Source of the DNA: QIAW01 sp035487295
Lineage (GTDB): Bacteria; Acidobacteriota; Terriglobia; Terriglobales; Acidobacteriaceae
Direction: 5' to 3'
DNA: 64,000 nucleotides
NCBI GenBank assembly: GCA_035487295.1
Contig: DATHMH010000012.1
Location: 132,904 to 196,903 of the forward strand
Shown: positions 51,763-61,200 of the stretch, piece by piece
Layout of the letters: the number at the start of each line of letters is the position of its first letter
How positions within the stretch are numbered: the first letter of the stretch is position 1
Notes under the pieces: model-generated
What the model was told of the DNA's origin: nothing
Databases searched by the model: none
Seen by the model: only the letters and a program-made list of their open reading frames with translations
Program-made: the position numbers and the translations under genes

Positions 51763-52800
51763 ATGAATAAAAAACAGGTCTTGCTCCTGGTTCTGGTCGC
51801 CGCCGTGCTGGTCTTCCTGGTTTATCTGCAGGTACAACACTGGAGAAGATTCGATTGGGAGAAATTCGCCGACCAAACCGAAGATGTGCAATGGAGCAAG
51901 GTCATCTTCGGCGTGCTCCTGGTTTACCTGGCAGATGGATTGCGCGCGCTGCGCTGGGCAATTTTTCTCAAACCGGTGCGCAAGGTTCGGGCTCGCGAGC
52001 TTGTGGGCACGCAATTCATCGGCTTTACCGGGCTTGCTCTGTTTGGACGTCTGGGGGAACTCCTGCGCCCATATCTGATCGCCCGCAAAACCAAGCTTAC
52101 TCTTTCATCCCAGTTAGCGGTCTGGACCGTCGAGCGCATCTTCGATATGGGCGCCGTCACCGTCCTGGTGTCATTCGCCCTGTTCTCTTCCCGCTCGGTC
52201 AAACATCTGGAGCACTATGAGCGGCTGCCGCAGGTCGGTATTGCACTGGTGCTTTTTGTGCTGGGTGGCATTATCTTCGCTGCCCTGGTACGGCGTTACT
52301 ATGCTCGCATCGTGCATTGGATGAAGGCCGCATTCCACCGCTTCCCCGCCATTACAGATCGGCTGGCCAGCAAAGTGGAGGCCTTTGGCGAGGGGCTCAA
52401 TACTCTAAGCGACGTAGGTTCCTTCTTTGCCTGCACCGCCTTATCTCTGGGCATCTGGCTTCTCATCTCGTTCAGCTATTTTCTGATCACACATGCTTAT
52501 CCTGAGCCGCTCAATCAGTTGACCTGGACTCATTCTGTTCTGCTGATGGGCTTCAGCGTAGCTGGAGGCGTCCTGCAACTACCCGTGGTAGGCGGCGGCT
52601 CACAGTTCATGACCATCACCGCGTTGACGTATTTCTACCAAATCCCCAATGAAATGGCGGTGAGCTGCGGCATCCTGTTGTGGCTGGCGACGTTCATGTC
52701 TGTGGTTCCGCTGGGGCTGATCTATGCCCACCTTGAGCACATCTCATTTACCCAGCTCACCCGCGAAGCCCAAAAGACAGAAGAAAGCGTAGCGCACTGA
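51763..52800 (+). CDS. Lysylphosphatidylglycerol synthase-type membrane protein (UPF0104)
   Basis: 345 residues with about eight membrane helices. Family blocks: LVYLADGLRALRWAIFLKP, LVGTQFIGFTGLALFGRLGELLRPYLIARK, the WTVERIFDMGA segment, and GGVLQLPVVGGGSQFMTITAL. These proteins resemble the flippase domain of MprF and AglD; the synthase domain is absent, so lipid flipping rather than lysine transfer is likely. Same direction as the transglycosylase, 21 bases apart. Confidence 0.85.
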   Translation: MNKKQVLLLVLVAAVLVFLVYLQVQHWRRFDWEKFADQTEDVQWSKVIFGVLLVYLADGLRALRWAIFLKPVRKVRARELVGTQFIGFTGLALFGRLGELLRPYLIARKTKLTLSSQLAVWTVERIFDMGAVTVLVSFALFSSRSVKHLEHYERLPQVGIALVLFVLGGIIFAALVRRYYARIVHWMKAAFHRFPAITDRLASKVEAFGEGLNTLSDVGSFFACTALSLGIWLLISFSYFLITHAYPEPLNQLTWTHSVLLMGFSVAGGVLQLPVVGGGSQFMTITALTYFYQIPNEMAVSCGILLWLATFMSVVPLGLIYAHLEHISFTQLTREAQKTEESVAH

Positions 52801-53035
52801 AGTTCTCGTTCCACCATCAATGCTAAAAACAGCCGCAGATGAACGCTGATTTTTCTTGTTTAAAGATCTAACCCTGATTAGGGGGTTCTAAAACCACGCT
52901 AAACGGGAAAGACCCATGCCCATCTGCGTTTATCTGCGTCTATCTGCGGCCGTTTTTGATTTGGCTTTAATCTGCCGGGCGCCAGTCAAATGCTTTCTGG
53001 CCGGATGATTTACAATAAAACTTCGTTTCCTCACC

Positions 53036-53548
53036 ATGAAATGCCCATTCTGCGGATTTGTGAATGACAAGGTTGTGGACTCGCGCGAGAGCAAGGAAGG
53101 CGAATCCATACGCCGCCGCCGCGAGTGCCTGAAGTGCGAGAAGCGCTTTACCACCTACGAGCGCATCGACGAAATCCCCTACATGGTGATCAAGAAAGAT
53201 GGACGCCGTGAAAAGTTCGACCGGCAGAAGGTTCTGAGCGGACTTCTGCGCGCCTGCGAGAAACGCCCGGTCTCCATGGGCAAGCTGGAGCAGATCGTGA
53301 ACGAGGCCGAAGCCTTTGTCATTGACTCCCCGGAGCGCGAGCGCAAAACCAGCGAAGTGGGCGAGATGATCATGGACCGCCTCAAGAAGCACGACAAGGT
53401 GGCCTACGTGCGCTTCGCCTCGGTGTATCTGGATTTTAAGGACGTAAAAGAATTCATGGACGAACTTAAAGACCTGCTCAAGACCAAGGAAACCGCGCCT
53501 GCGCCGACTCCGGCTCCGGCCAAGGCGAAGCCGGGAGCAAAGGCGTAA
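53036..53548 (+). CDS. nrdR: Ribonucleotide reductase repressor NrdR
   Basis: 170 residues. Zinc ribbon with Cys3, Cys6, Cys31 and Cys34 and the signature VVDSRESKEGESIRRRRECLKCEKRFTTYE; ATP-cone domain from about 46 to 136 (VIKKDGRREKFDRQKVLSGL). Extra Ala/Pro/Lys tail of about 20 residues. It binds NrdR boxes in nrd promoters in response to ATP/dATP. Start 8 bases behind a weak purine stretch. Confidence 0.95.
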   Translation: MKCPFCGFVNDKVVDSRESKEGESIRRRRECLKCEKRFTTYERIDEIPYMVIKKDGRREKFDRQKVLSGLLRACEKRPVSMGKLEQIVNEAEAFVIDSPERERKTSEVGEMIMDRLKKHDKVAYVRFASVYLDFKDVKEFMDELKDLLKTKETAPAPTPAPAKAKPGAKA

Positions 53549-53563
53549 GGGCTTTGTCACTTC

Positions 53564-54580
53564 ATGCACACCATCACCCTCATTCCCGGAGACGGAATCG
53601 GTCCTGAAGTGACCAATGCGGTCGTCCGCATTCTGGAGTCCACAGGCGTTAAATTTCAGTGGGAAAGCTACGCCGCCGGCGGCGAAGCTTACGAAAAATA
53701 CAAGGAATATCTTCCCAAAGAACTTCTGGCTTCCATTGAGCGCAATCGTGTAGGGCTCAAAGGACCGGTCACCACGCCGGTGGGCGAAGGCTTTTCCAGC
53801 ATCAACGTGGCCCTGCGCAAGAAGTTTGAGCTGTTCTGTAACTTTCGTCCCATTCGCAATCTACCCGGCATACCGACGCGCTACCCGGGCGTAGACTTGA
53901 TTATTGTCCGCGAGAACACCGAGGGCTTGTACTCGGGTATCGAGCATGAAGTTGTGCCCGGCGTGGTGGAATCTCTGAAGATCATCACCGAGAAGGCCTC
54001 CACCCGCATCGCGCGCTTTGCTTTTGACTATGCCCGCCGCGAAAAGCGCAAGAAGATATTTGCCATCCACAAAGCCAACATCATGAAAATGAGTGATGGC
54101 CTTTTTCTGCGCTGCGCCCGCAATGTCTCCAAGGAATATCCCGAGATCACCTATGGCGAGCACATTGTGGATAACACCTGCATGCAGTTGGTCATGAATC
54201 CCTACCAATATGACGTGTTGCTGCTGGAGAATCTCTACGGCGACATCATCTCAGACCTGTGCGCGGCTTTTGTGGGAGGCCTGGGACTGGTTCCCGGCGC
54301 CAATTTAGGACACGAATGCGCCATCTTCGAAGCCGTACACGGCTCGGCGCCCGACATTGCGGGAAAAAATATTGCCAATCCCACAGCTCTGCTGCAATCG
54401 GCAATCTTGATGCTTCGCCATATCCAGGAGACCGGCGCCGCCAACCGCATTCAGGCGGCGCTGGAACATGTGTATCAAAGCAAAGAAAAATTGACCCGCG
54501 ACATGGGTGGAACCGCCTCGACCACCGAGTTCGCCGACGCGGTCATCGCGGCCATGTCCGGCGCCGCCGCGGGAGCTTGA
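53564..54580 (+). CDS. NAD-dependent isocitrate dehydrogenase
   Basis: 338 residues of the isocitrate/isopropylmalate dehydrogenase family. LIPGDGIGPEVTNAVVRIL; the substrate-binding GPVTTPVGEGFSSINVALRKKFELFCNFRPIRNLPG with Ser-Asn-Arg typical of NAD-IDH; IVRENTEGLYSGIEHEV; YGDIISDLCAAFVGGLGLVPGANLG; and VHGSAPDIAGKNIANPTA. It oxidises isocitrate in the TCA cycle; isopropylmalate or homoisocitrate as substrate cannot be fully excluded. Follows nrdR by 15 bases, possibly co-transcribed. Confidence 0.85.
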   Translation: MHTITLIPGDGIGPEVTNAVVRILESTGVKFQWESYAAGGEAYEKYKEYLPKELLASIERNRVGLKGPVTTPVGEGFSSINVALRKKFELFCNFRPIRNLPGIPTRYPGVDLIIVRENTEGLYSGIEHEVVPGVVESLKIITEKASTRIARFAFDYARREKRKKIFAIHKANIMKMSDGLFLRCARNVSKEYPEITYGEHIVDNTCMQLVMNPYQYDVLLLENLYGDIISDLCAAFVGGLGLVPGANLGHECAIFEAVHGSAPDIAGKNIANPTALLQSAILMLRHIQETGAANRIQAALEHVYQSKEKLTRDMGGTASTTEFADAVIAAMSGAAAGA

Positions 54581-54617
54581 TTTGCCGTGCTTCCAAAAAT
54601 CTGACGCTTCAACGGCC

Positions 54618-54645
54618 TGTGTGGCACAGCCGTCCCCGGCTGTGC
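54618..54645 (+). repeat. REP palindrome, solitary third copy
   Basis: Same GCACAGCCG / CGGCTGTGC stem as the pair around the RAYT pseudogene at 31.7-32.2 kb, 22 kb away and without a transposase. Confidence 0.85.
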
Positions 54646-54673
54646 TAGCCGCGAGTGGCAAATATTGTGATTT

Positions 54674-55462
54674 ATGAATGATTCCCATCTGCAAAAATTA
54701 GTCCTTCTTATTTCCTTATTGAGCATTTTGGCCGGTTGCAACCAAAACACGTCACCTCCGAACGAACAAAGCCACTCCGATTCCACGAAAACATCCGCCG
54801 GAACCCCCATTGATCCAACCACGACCGGCAGCATCTCAGGAACCATCAGCTTCATCGGTACTCCTCCCCCACGAGCCACCATTGACATGGACATGGACCC
54901 TGGCTGTGCGCTGGCTGCCAAAGGGCCAAACCTGGCCGAAGCAGTAGTCGTAAATCAGGGCAAGCTGGAAAATGTATTTGTCTACGTGAAAGATGGGCTT
55001 GAGAGTTATGCAGTTCCCAAGCCTGCACAACCTGCGGCCCTCGACCAGGTAGGCTGCCGTTATACTCCGCATGTGCTCGGCCTGGTCGCCGGACAAACAC
55101 TGCGAATCCTGAACAGTGATAACACCATGCACAACGTGCATCCGGTTCCCAAAAACAATCCACAGTGGAATGAAAGCCAGATGCCTAAGGGCGAACCCAA
55201 AGAACGGACATTCGCCAATCCCGAGCTGCTGCTGCCCATCACCTGCAATCAGCATCCGTGGATGAAGATGTATGTGAACGTGGTCAGCAACCCGTTTTTT
55301 GCCGTCAGCGACGATAAGGGCAATTTCAGCATCCAGGGATTGCCGCCTGGGAAATACACGATTGCAGCCGTTCACGAAAAGCTGGGAACGCAGGAGATGA
55401 AAATCACCGTCGCGCCCAGGCAAAATCAGGCAGTGAGCTTTGTATTTAACAATAATAAATAG
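54674..55462 (+). CDS. Cupredoxin-like lipoprotein with carboxypeptidase-regulatory domain
   Basis: 262 residues. Lipobox LSILAGC (Cys22). After a Ser/Thr linker a beta-sandwich begins (GSISGTISFIGTPPP). A type-1 copper-like centre is visible: His in DNTMHNVHP (about 152), then ITCNQHPWMKMYV with Cys, His and Met at about 190-196, and a final FSIQGLPPGKYTIAAVHEKLG. Methylamine-utilisation-type blue-copper proteins look alike. It probably shuttles electrons or holds copper outside the inner membrane. Confidence 0.82.
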   Translation: MNDSHLQKLVLLISLLSILAGCNQNTSPPNEQSHSDSTKTSAGTPIDPTTTGSISGTISFIGTPPPRATIDMDMDPGCALAAKGPNLAEAVVVNQGKLENVFVYVKDGLESYAVPKPAQPAALDQVGCRYTPHVLGLVAGQTLRILNSDNTMHNVHPVPKNNPQWNESQMPKGEPKERTFANPELLLPITCNQHPWMKMYVNVVSNPFFAVSDDKGNFSIQGLPPGKYTIAAVHEKLGTQEMKITVAPRQNQAVSFVFNNNK

Positions 55463-55848
55463 TGTGCCGATTTTGACGTATCGCCGGCGTCCCGCCGGTT
55501 GTCGTGTTGGGCATCTTGCCCGCACGCATGAGAGCTTGCATTGAAGAACTGGCGCAAACTGCCTCACTACCTAACCGCGTAGATAGCTTGACGCCGTTAT
55601 CGCTGTGTGTTTTACTGAGCCTCCGTGTGGCCGGAAATCCACCATATCTGGGGCATCCAATCTACTCTGTACGGCGTGCTGCGCCGCGCGGCACTGACTA
55701 CCCGCGCACTGCTTAAACATCGTCAAGATGTTTCCTCTCGCAAGACGCTGCTCATTGCGGCCGCCGGCAAAGCTGCGCGTCACGCCGGCTGCTTCTGCGC
55801 CGGCATCCTGGGATTGTTGTGGAATGCACGTGCAAGGCTGGCGACAGC
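55463..55848 (+). other. Gap before the PAP2 gene with a possible 75-codon frame
   Basis: A frame at 55625-55852 ends in a GTGA overlap with the PAP2 start, which would couple translation. Its sequence, rich in Ala and Arg, resembles nothing I know and it has no clear ribosome site. A CGCCGGCG/CCGCCGG palindrome lies at about 55483-55500. I cannot decide whether the frame is real. Confidence 0.3.
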
Positions 55849-56601
55849 GTGAACGCATCCCTCGAAAAGGCACTTATCACCGTGGTGCTTTTCGTCGTGA
55901 CTGTGCTTGTCTTCTTCGCCACTGGTGCTCTAATCAAAACCCACGTATCCCCGGCATGGCTCGTCACGCGCTGGGATCTCTCCATTCCTCTCGTGCCCAT
56001 TGCGGTCTGGCCCTACTTCTCCTGGTATGTGTCGCCATTGCCCCTGCTGGCAGCGTCGCGAAACGATTTCCGGCGTGTTGCTTGTGCCGTCGTTCTGGCG
56101 TTCGCAATCTCCATACTTGGCTTCATCCTATTTCCCGCATCCATTCAGCGGCCCGTTATCACAGGAGGAAGTTTGTCCGAACGCGCGCTCCTCTTGCTTT
56201 ATAAATACGATCCACCCTGGAACATCTTTCCGTCGTTCCACGCGGCGCTGTGCGCGATCCTCTGGAGACCCGTGTTCGGTGGTGTGCTGGCGCGAAGGCT
56301 GATGCCGGTTTGGATGTCAATCATCTGCGTTGCCTGTGTCCTCACCAGGCAGCACCACCTGCTCGACATCGTAGCTGGCTTGCTGCTGGGCTTTTTCGTG
56401 CTCGCCGCCGTGACCGCAATATTCAATCAACTGGAGAAGGCGAAACTGACAAGGCTTCGGCCCGAAGAACTGGAATCCTGTCTGCCTGCGGCAGGCACGA
56501 GTGAGACACAGGCCGCTCATGAAGCGTCTTTGATTGGCTTTGAACCGGACGACGCCGGTACAGCACCATTGGCGGTCAGACGCTTGGACCATGAGAAGTA
56601 G
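55849..56601 (+). CDS. PAP2-superfamily membrane phosphatase
   Basis: 250 residues from the GTG at 55849; ATG at 55819 is an alternative. Five or six membrane helices. Phosphatase motifs PSFHAAL and TRQHHLLDIVAG supply the two catalytic His and the Asp. Likely substrates are undecaprenyl-PP or phosphatidic acid. A 50-residue charged C-terminal tail is extra. Confidence 0.85.
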   Translation: MNASLEKALITVVLFVVTVLVFFATGALIKTHVSPAWLVTRWDLSIPLVPIAVWPYFSWYVSPLPLLAASRNDFRRVACAVVLAFAISILGFILFPASIQRPVITGGSLSERALLLLYKYDPPWNIFPSFHAALCAILWRPVFGGVLARRLMPVWMSIICVACVLTRQHHLLDIVAGLLLGFFVLAAVTAIFNQLEKAKLTRLRPEELESCLPAAGTSETQAAHEASLIGFEPDDAGTAPLAVRRLDHEK

Positions 56602-56718
56602 AACTGGCCAAGCACTCCGCCCGCATCACATTCAAACCAACAGTTTGCGCAGAGAGACGTGATTGAGCTTGGGTGGGACTCCTTGTTCCCATGATCCAAT
56701 GACCCAATGATTCAATTT

Positions 56719-57657
56719 TCAGACAAAGGTCTCGCTAACCATCGGATAGCGCGCCTCCACCCACGCCTGAAAGCCGCCTGCCAGTGGACGCACGCGCGTA
56801 AAACCCAGCTTCTTGAGTTGCAGCGCCACACGGGCGCTGGAGGCCTCGCCCGGTCAAGTGCAGTAGAGAATCACATCCCGGTCCTTGGGAATCTGTAGTG
56901 AATGAGCGGCGATCTCCTCCGGCTTGATGCGGAGCGCTCCCGGCAGCGTGCGCGGATCGTGCAGATAGTCCAGCGCATGGCGCAAATCCACGATGGCCAG
57001 CGGTTCCCCCTGCTCCAGCATCTGCTGGAGTTCTGCCGGTGAGACGCGGGCCATGCGCAGCTCGCGCAGCAGCCGCTGCCGGTTTATGTACTTCCAGACA
57101 ATATTGCCCACAATCGCTGCCATCCCCAGCCCCAGCAGCCACAACACAACCGCCTGCGCCAATTGCGTACCAGACATTTGCTGTGCCGGTATGTAGCCCG
57201 TCAGCCCGACCGAGAGGGCCCACAAGACCGAGCCTGCCAGACTGAATACGACAAAACGCCAGGGATTCATGCGCAGGGTTCCGGCCAAAGGAGGCACTAT
57301 GCGCCCAACGCCGGGAACAAATTTGCAATAGAGCAGCGAATACTCGGCGTGCTTTTCCATGACGCGCTTCGACCGGCTTACACAGGAATCGGGCGACAGC
57401 GAAAGGCGGCAAAGCAGACGCAGCGCCCCGGCGCCACGACGCCGTCCCAGCTCGTACCAGAGCAGATCTCCCAGCAGAAAAGCTACAGCGGTGAGAGTCA
57501 CAGCCCAAAACAGACTCATGCGGCCGGAGCCGGCCAGCGCCCCTGCCGCAATCATGAACGGCGTCAGCAGCAGAGGAAACCCAATGCGTTCCCCGAGCGC
57601 GAAGAAAAAGATTATGGTGTATCCATGCCCCAGCAAGAGTGCGTAGGTCTGGCTCAT
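56719..57657 (-). CDS. DedA-family membrane protein fused to rhodanese, with in-frame TGA (candidate selenoprotein)
   Basis: One frame of 313 codons, ATG 57657 to TGA 56719-56721, with one internal TGA at 56856-56854 (codon 268). Residues 1-200 form a DedA domain (LGERIGFPLLLTPFMIAAGALAG, CKFVPGVGRIVPPLAGTLRM) with all helices. Residues 210-312 are a rhodanese: AIVDLRHALDYL, PGALRIKPEEI, DVILYCT-stop-PGEASSARVAL, LGFTRVRPLAGGFQAW. As I recall, DedA-rhodanese homologues read YCxCPNEATSA here, so the TGA replaces Cys. The rest is intact, and a SECIS-like hairpin follows. Either selenocysteine, a fresh nonsense mutation or a sequencing error; if read as stop, the rhodanese loses its C-terminal 45 residues. 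Confidence 0.75.
56821..56853 (-). promoter_or_regulatory. SECIS-like hairpin behind the in-frame TGA
   Basis: On the minus strand, 14 bases after the TGA, CAGCGCC (56839-56833) pairs perfectly with GGCGCTG (56827-56821). The loop is CGTGT, with G at position two and GU following. Bacterial SECIS elements have a short stem with an apical loop roughly 16-37 bases downstream and a G among the first loop bases. The fit is good, but hairpins of this size are common in GC-rich DNA. Confidence 0.5.
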
Positions 57658-57749
57658 TTCAGCTACCCTCGGTGATTTGACAACCCGTCGGCGCGTCCGG
57701 CTTCAATCTTTTAAGTTTCTGCTACCACCGCATGGACGCCGAGCGCGAG

Positions 57750-58142
57750 TCATTCGAACGAGTACTCAAGGGTCATTGCCACTTCTTCCGCGTGCCCCGT
57801 GGAAAATGCGCCCTGGCCGCGAAGGCCCGCGAGGTCGCCCGTTCCAGTGCCAGGAACAACGGAGTAGGATGATCGCGCAACTCCATCGGCATACGTGCCT
57901 GTGTGCAGGAGCACGAAACTTCCCGATCGATCTCCCAAGCGGCCGGTCACCCGTTCAAGACCAACAAAGCTGGCTGAATTGGCGGTTGGATAGACCATCA
58001 AACTCTCATTGCTGGATTCGCCTTGGATATCGCCCTGAAATGACTTGTCAACCATGGCCCGAGTGAGCTTCATTTCCCCCGGACCTTCATGGTAAGGCTT
58101 CTCATCCCATTTCTGAATTTTGAACACGGCTTTCGCTTTCAT
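57750..58142 (-). CDS. DUF3224 family protein
   Basis: 130 residues from the ATG at 58142, 10 bases behind AAGGAG (ATG at 58148 also possible). A beta-barrel-like sequence: FKIQKWDEKPYHEGPGEMKLTRAMVDKSFQGDIQGESSNESLMVY, FVGLERVTGRLGDRSGSFVLLHTGTY, and SYSVVPGTGTGDLAGLRGQG. The GxxGxLxGRxGSFxLxHxG pattern is that of DUF3224 proteins, of unknown function, similar to allene oxide cyclase-like barrels. No signal peptide. Confidence 0.88.
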   Translation of the reverse strand: MKAKAVFKIQKWDEKPYHEGPGEMKLTRAMVDKSFQGDIQGESSNESLMVYPTANSASFVGLERVTGRLGDRSGSFVLLHTGTYADGVARSSYSVVPGTGTGDLAGLRGQGAFSTGHAEEVAMTLEYSFE

Positions 58143-58200
58143 CAACATGATGCTCCTTGTCATTGCCCGTCCACGTGCGGGCCGGACTGAGATGATAGCT

Positions 58201-58243
58201 TAAAAAGACCTGGGAGCCGGACTTTCGCAGTCGGGCCCCCAGG
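58201..58243 (-). terminator. Rho-independent terminator of the Oar-like receptor gene
   Basis: On the minus strand CCTGGGGGCCCGACT and AGTCCGGCTCCCAGG pair with a couple of wobbles around GCGAA, followed by TCTTTTTA. About 20 bases after the receptor stop. Confidence 0.85.
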
Positions 58244-58261
58244 ATTTTGAATGAGACGGGT

Positions 58262-61200
58262 TTAGAAGTTTATGTGTGCCCCTAACTGCAAAATGCGGGG
58301 ACTGTAGGTATCAGTTACTTGTCCAAGTTGGGCTGAAACCGCGGCATTGGTGGCAACGTTGCTGAATTCAGTGTGGTTGAAGATATTAAATGCATCTACA
58401 CTGAATTTCAGATTCACGCGGTCTCCATAAATAGGTGTGGTTTTCGTCAACGACAGGTCCATATTGGCGCGGCCCGGACCGCGCAGAAGATTACGCGCGG
58501 CAGTTCCATACCCACTCGCTACCGCGCTGCTGAACGATGTGGGATCGAAGAACAATAGCCCATGGTGCGGGTCCAGATAGCGAACCGGCCCGACCAGATT
58601 CGCATTGACCAGATTTCCGTCTCCTTCCCCGGAAGGCCCTGGAATGCCATTCAGCTCCGGCAACCCGGCTGTAACCGTAAGGGGAAATCCTGTACGCCAG
58701 GTGACGTTTGGATATAAGCTCCAGCCTTTCACCAGGCGCTTCGGTCCCCGGTCGAAAGGCACGTCCCATCCGCCGCTGAAGGTTATCACATGGCGCAAGT
58801 CGAAATCCGACGATGCACGGAAGATGTGGGGCATGAAAAATGGAACCTGGCTGGTGTTGTTGCGGAACCCGGAAGCATCGTCAATGCTATGCGCCCAGCT
58901 ATAGCCGAAGGTGTAATAGACGGTTCCCAAAATGGGCACAGAGGTTGGATGCTGTCTCAATGACACTTGCAACGCGTTGTAGCTGGCATTGGCAGCGTTC
59001 ATAAACTGTGGCAAGAAGCCAAAGCTTGTACTCGTATTGCCGGGAGTTTCGTTCAGAATGCGAGTTGGTGTGCCGCTTAAAGTCGCGGGGTCAAAGGGAT
59101 TGATATCTTTCAACGCTGTCAATCCATGGGACGAGCTGCCAACATAAGCAACTTCCGCGACCAATTTCCCTGTCAGTTCATGTTCTACGCTCAAGTTGTA
59201 TTGGTAGGTATACGGCGTGCGCAGGTGCGGATCTACGAAGAATACGCCACCACCACCGAATGTGCCGATCGTGTTCGCGAAGTTTATGTTGTGATCTACG
59301 GGTTTAGTGGGGAACGGGTTCGTCGTTCCGCTTGAGCCAAAAGGGTCCGTTACCAATCCGAAGGGGGCAGCAGTACCGCTCGGGTCTGAGAACCCGATGA
59401 ACGCGCTCGAAGCGAAGGGGAACTGTCCATTGAACTGGAAGTTGTCTTCTGCTTTGAGCACGTCGTAGAACATCCCTGCTCCTCCCCGAATGCTGGTTTT
59501 CTGGTCATGGAATGGCTGCCAGGCAAAACCAAAGCGCGGAGCGAAATCGGCTTTGCGGGCAAAATTTGCTCCGATGGGTGCTCCCTTATCTCCGGGAAAG
59601 AGCAGTCCGACAGGAGCATTGGGAAACACCGTAGACTGGACGCCCGGAACAATGGAGAACGTCCGGCCCTTCGTATCCAACTTTGGAGTACTGCCCTCGT
59701 AACGCACCCCCAGGGTAAGCACCAGGTTTCGGGCCACGTGCCACTCGTCCTGCCCGAATATGTAGGTGGATTTGGCGCGAATGTTGGAGGGAGCGTCGGG
59801 CCCCTGGAAATAGGAATCTGGCACGCCCACCAGGAAATTAGCGAAGGCATCGCCAGCTCCAAATGGATTAACTCCATCCAGGGACGACACAAAATCGAAG
59901 TTACTGTTCCCAAAGAAATCAAATACCTGGTTGTCCTGATAAGCGGAGAAGCTGCCGCCAAACTTCAGAGTGTGCGCTCCATGCGTCCAGGAAAAGGTAT
60001 CCGAAAAGGAAAAAGTGTTGTCAATAAGGTTGGACGGTCCATCGGGGCCGAAGCCAACTGACAGAGTTGGAAAGGTTAGAAGAGGGGGGCCGGTTGGATT
60101 GTCTGGCGTGATATTGCTGCCAAAAGAACTTGGCGTGCCAAAGCCCTTCGGAGGCATAGCCTGCAGCGTATCCTGGCGTTGGGCGGTCATACGAAACTCA
60201 TTTAGCATGGCCGGCGTTACAATGCGCGTGTACGCAAAATTCAGGAATTGCCGGTGTGCGTTGCCGCTGCTGACAAACTGAGGACCGCCGGGTTGGGTAG
60301 TAAGCCCGCTACCGGAGGCGCCCCGTCCCACGCCCAAGGTCGGGTTCTGCGACCTTCCCAGCGTTACCGTAAAGTGGTCTTTGCTGGTGGCTTCAAAGTC
60401 GAACTTTCCTGTGATTTCATCACGATTATCCTGCGCCAGGTTCTGAAAAGTTACTGCTCCCCCCGCGAGAGTGGATGTTGGAATCAAGCCTGCCTTGATA
60501 TAGGCCTTCGCTACCGGATCAATCTTCGTAGGATCGATAATCGTGGGATCGCCCGGGTTCACTCCTCTCTTGGTAGGATCTGGCTGGAAAAAGGGATTAG
60601 CTTGCAGAAAAGCTGCCACCGATGCCTGATCGGGAGAAGCAGAGAAGTCTCCTGCGAGTTCGTTTGGACTGAATGTGCTGCCACTGTCAGGAGGAAGAAT
60701 CTGATTCTCCCGCTGTCCCTGATAAGCAACGAAGAAGAAGAGTTTGTCTTTCTTGATTGGCCCGCCCACAGTGGCGCCGTACTGATTGCGCTTGAGAATG
60801 GGTCTTGGCAGTCCTGCGGCATTGTTGAGAAACCTGTTGGCGTTGTACGCGTCATTGCGGTTGTATTCGAAGGCGGAGCCGTGAAACGTGTTGGTTCCTG
60901 ACTTGGTTACGACTGTGACAATGCCGCCGTTGCTGCGCCCGTATTCAGCGGTAAAGTTACTGGTGAGAACTTTAAACTCCTGGATCGCGTCCGGGTTCGG
61001 ATTGTAGACAACACCGTTATCCAGAAGATCGTTATTGAGTCCGCCGTCCAGCAGAAACGTGTTCGAATCGTTGCGTCCACCGTCGATGCTGAACCGCGTG
61101 TTTGCACTGGCGGTGCCGGTATTTCCCGGGTTATCGGCGGGAGCCACGCCGGGCTGCAATAACACCAGATCGAGGGCATTGCGGCCATTGAGAGGCGCAT

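Noticed and set aside
55504..55716. 70-codon frame before the PAP2 gene
   Set aside because: No family resemblance or ribosome site; it begins in a palindromic repeat.
56735..57508. 257-codon minus-strand frame overlapping DedA-rhodanese
   Set aside because: Low-complexity Arg/Ala/Gly sequence in another frame; the DedA and rhodanese motifs all lie in the frame with the internal TGA.
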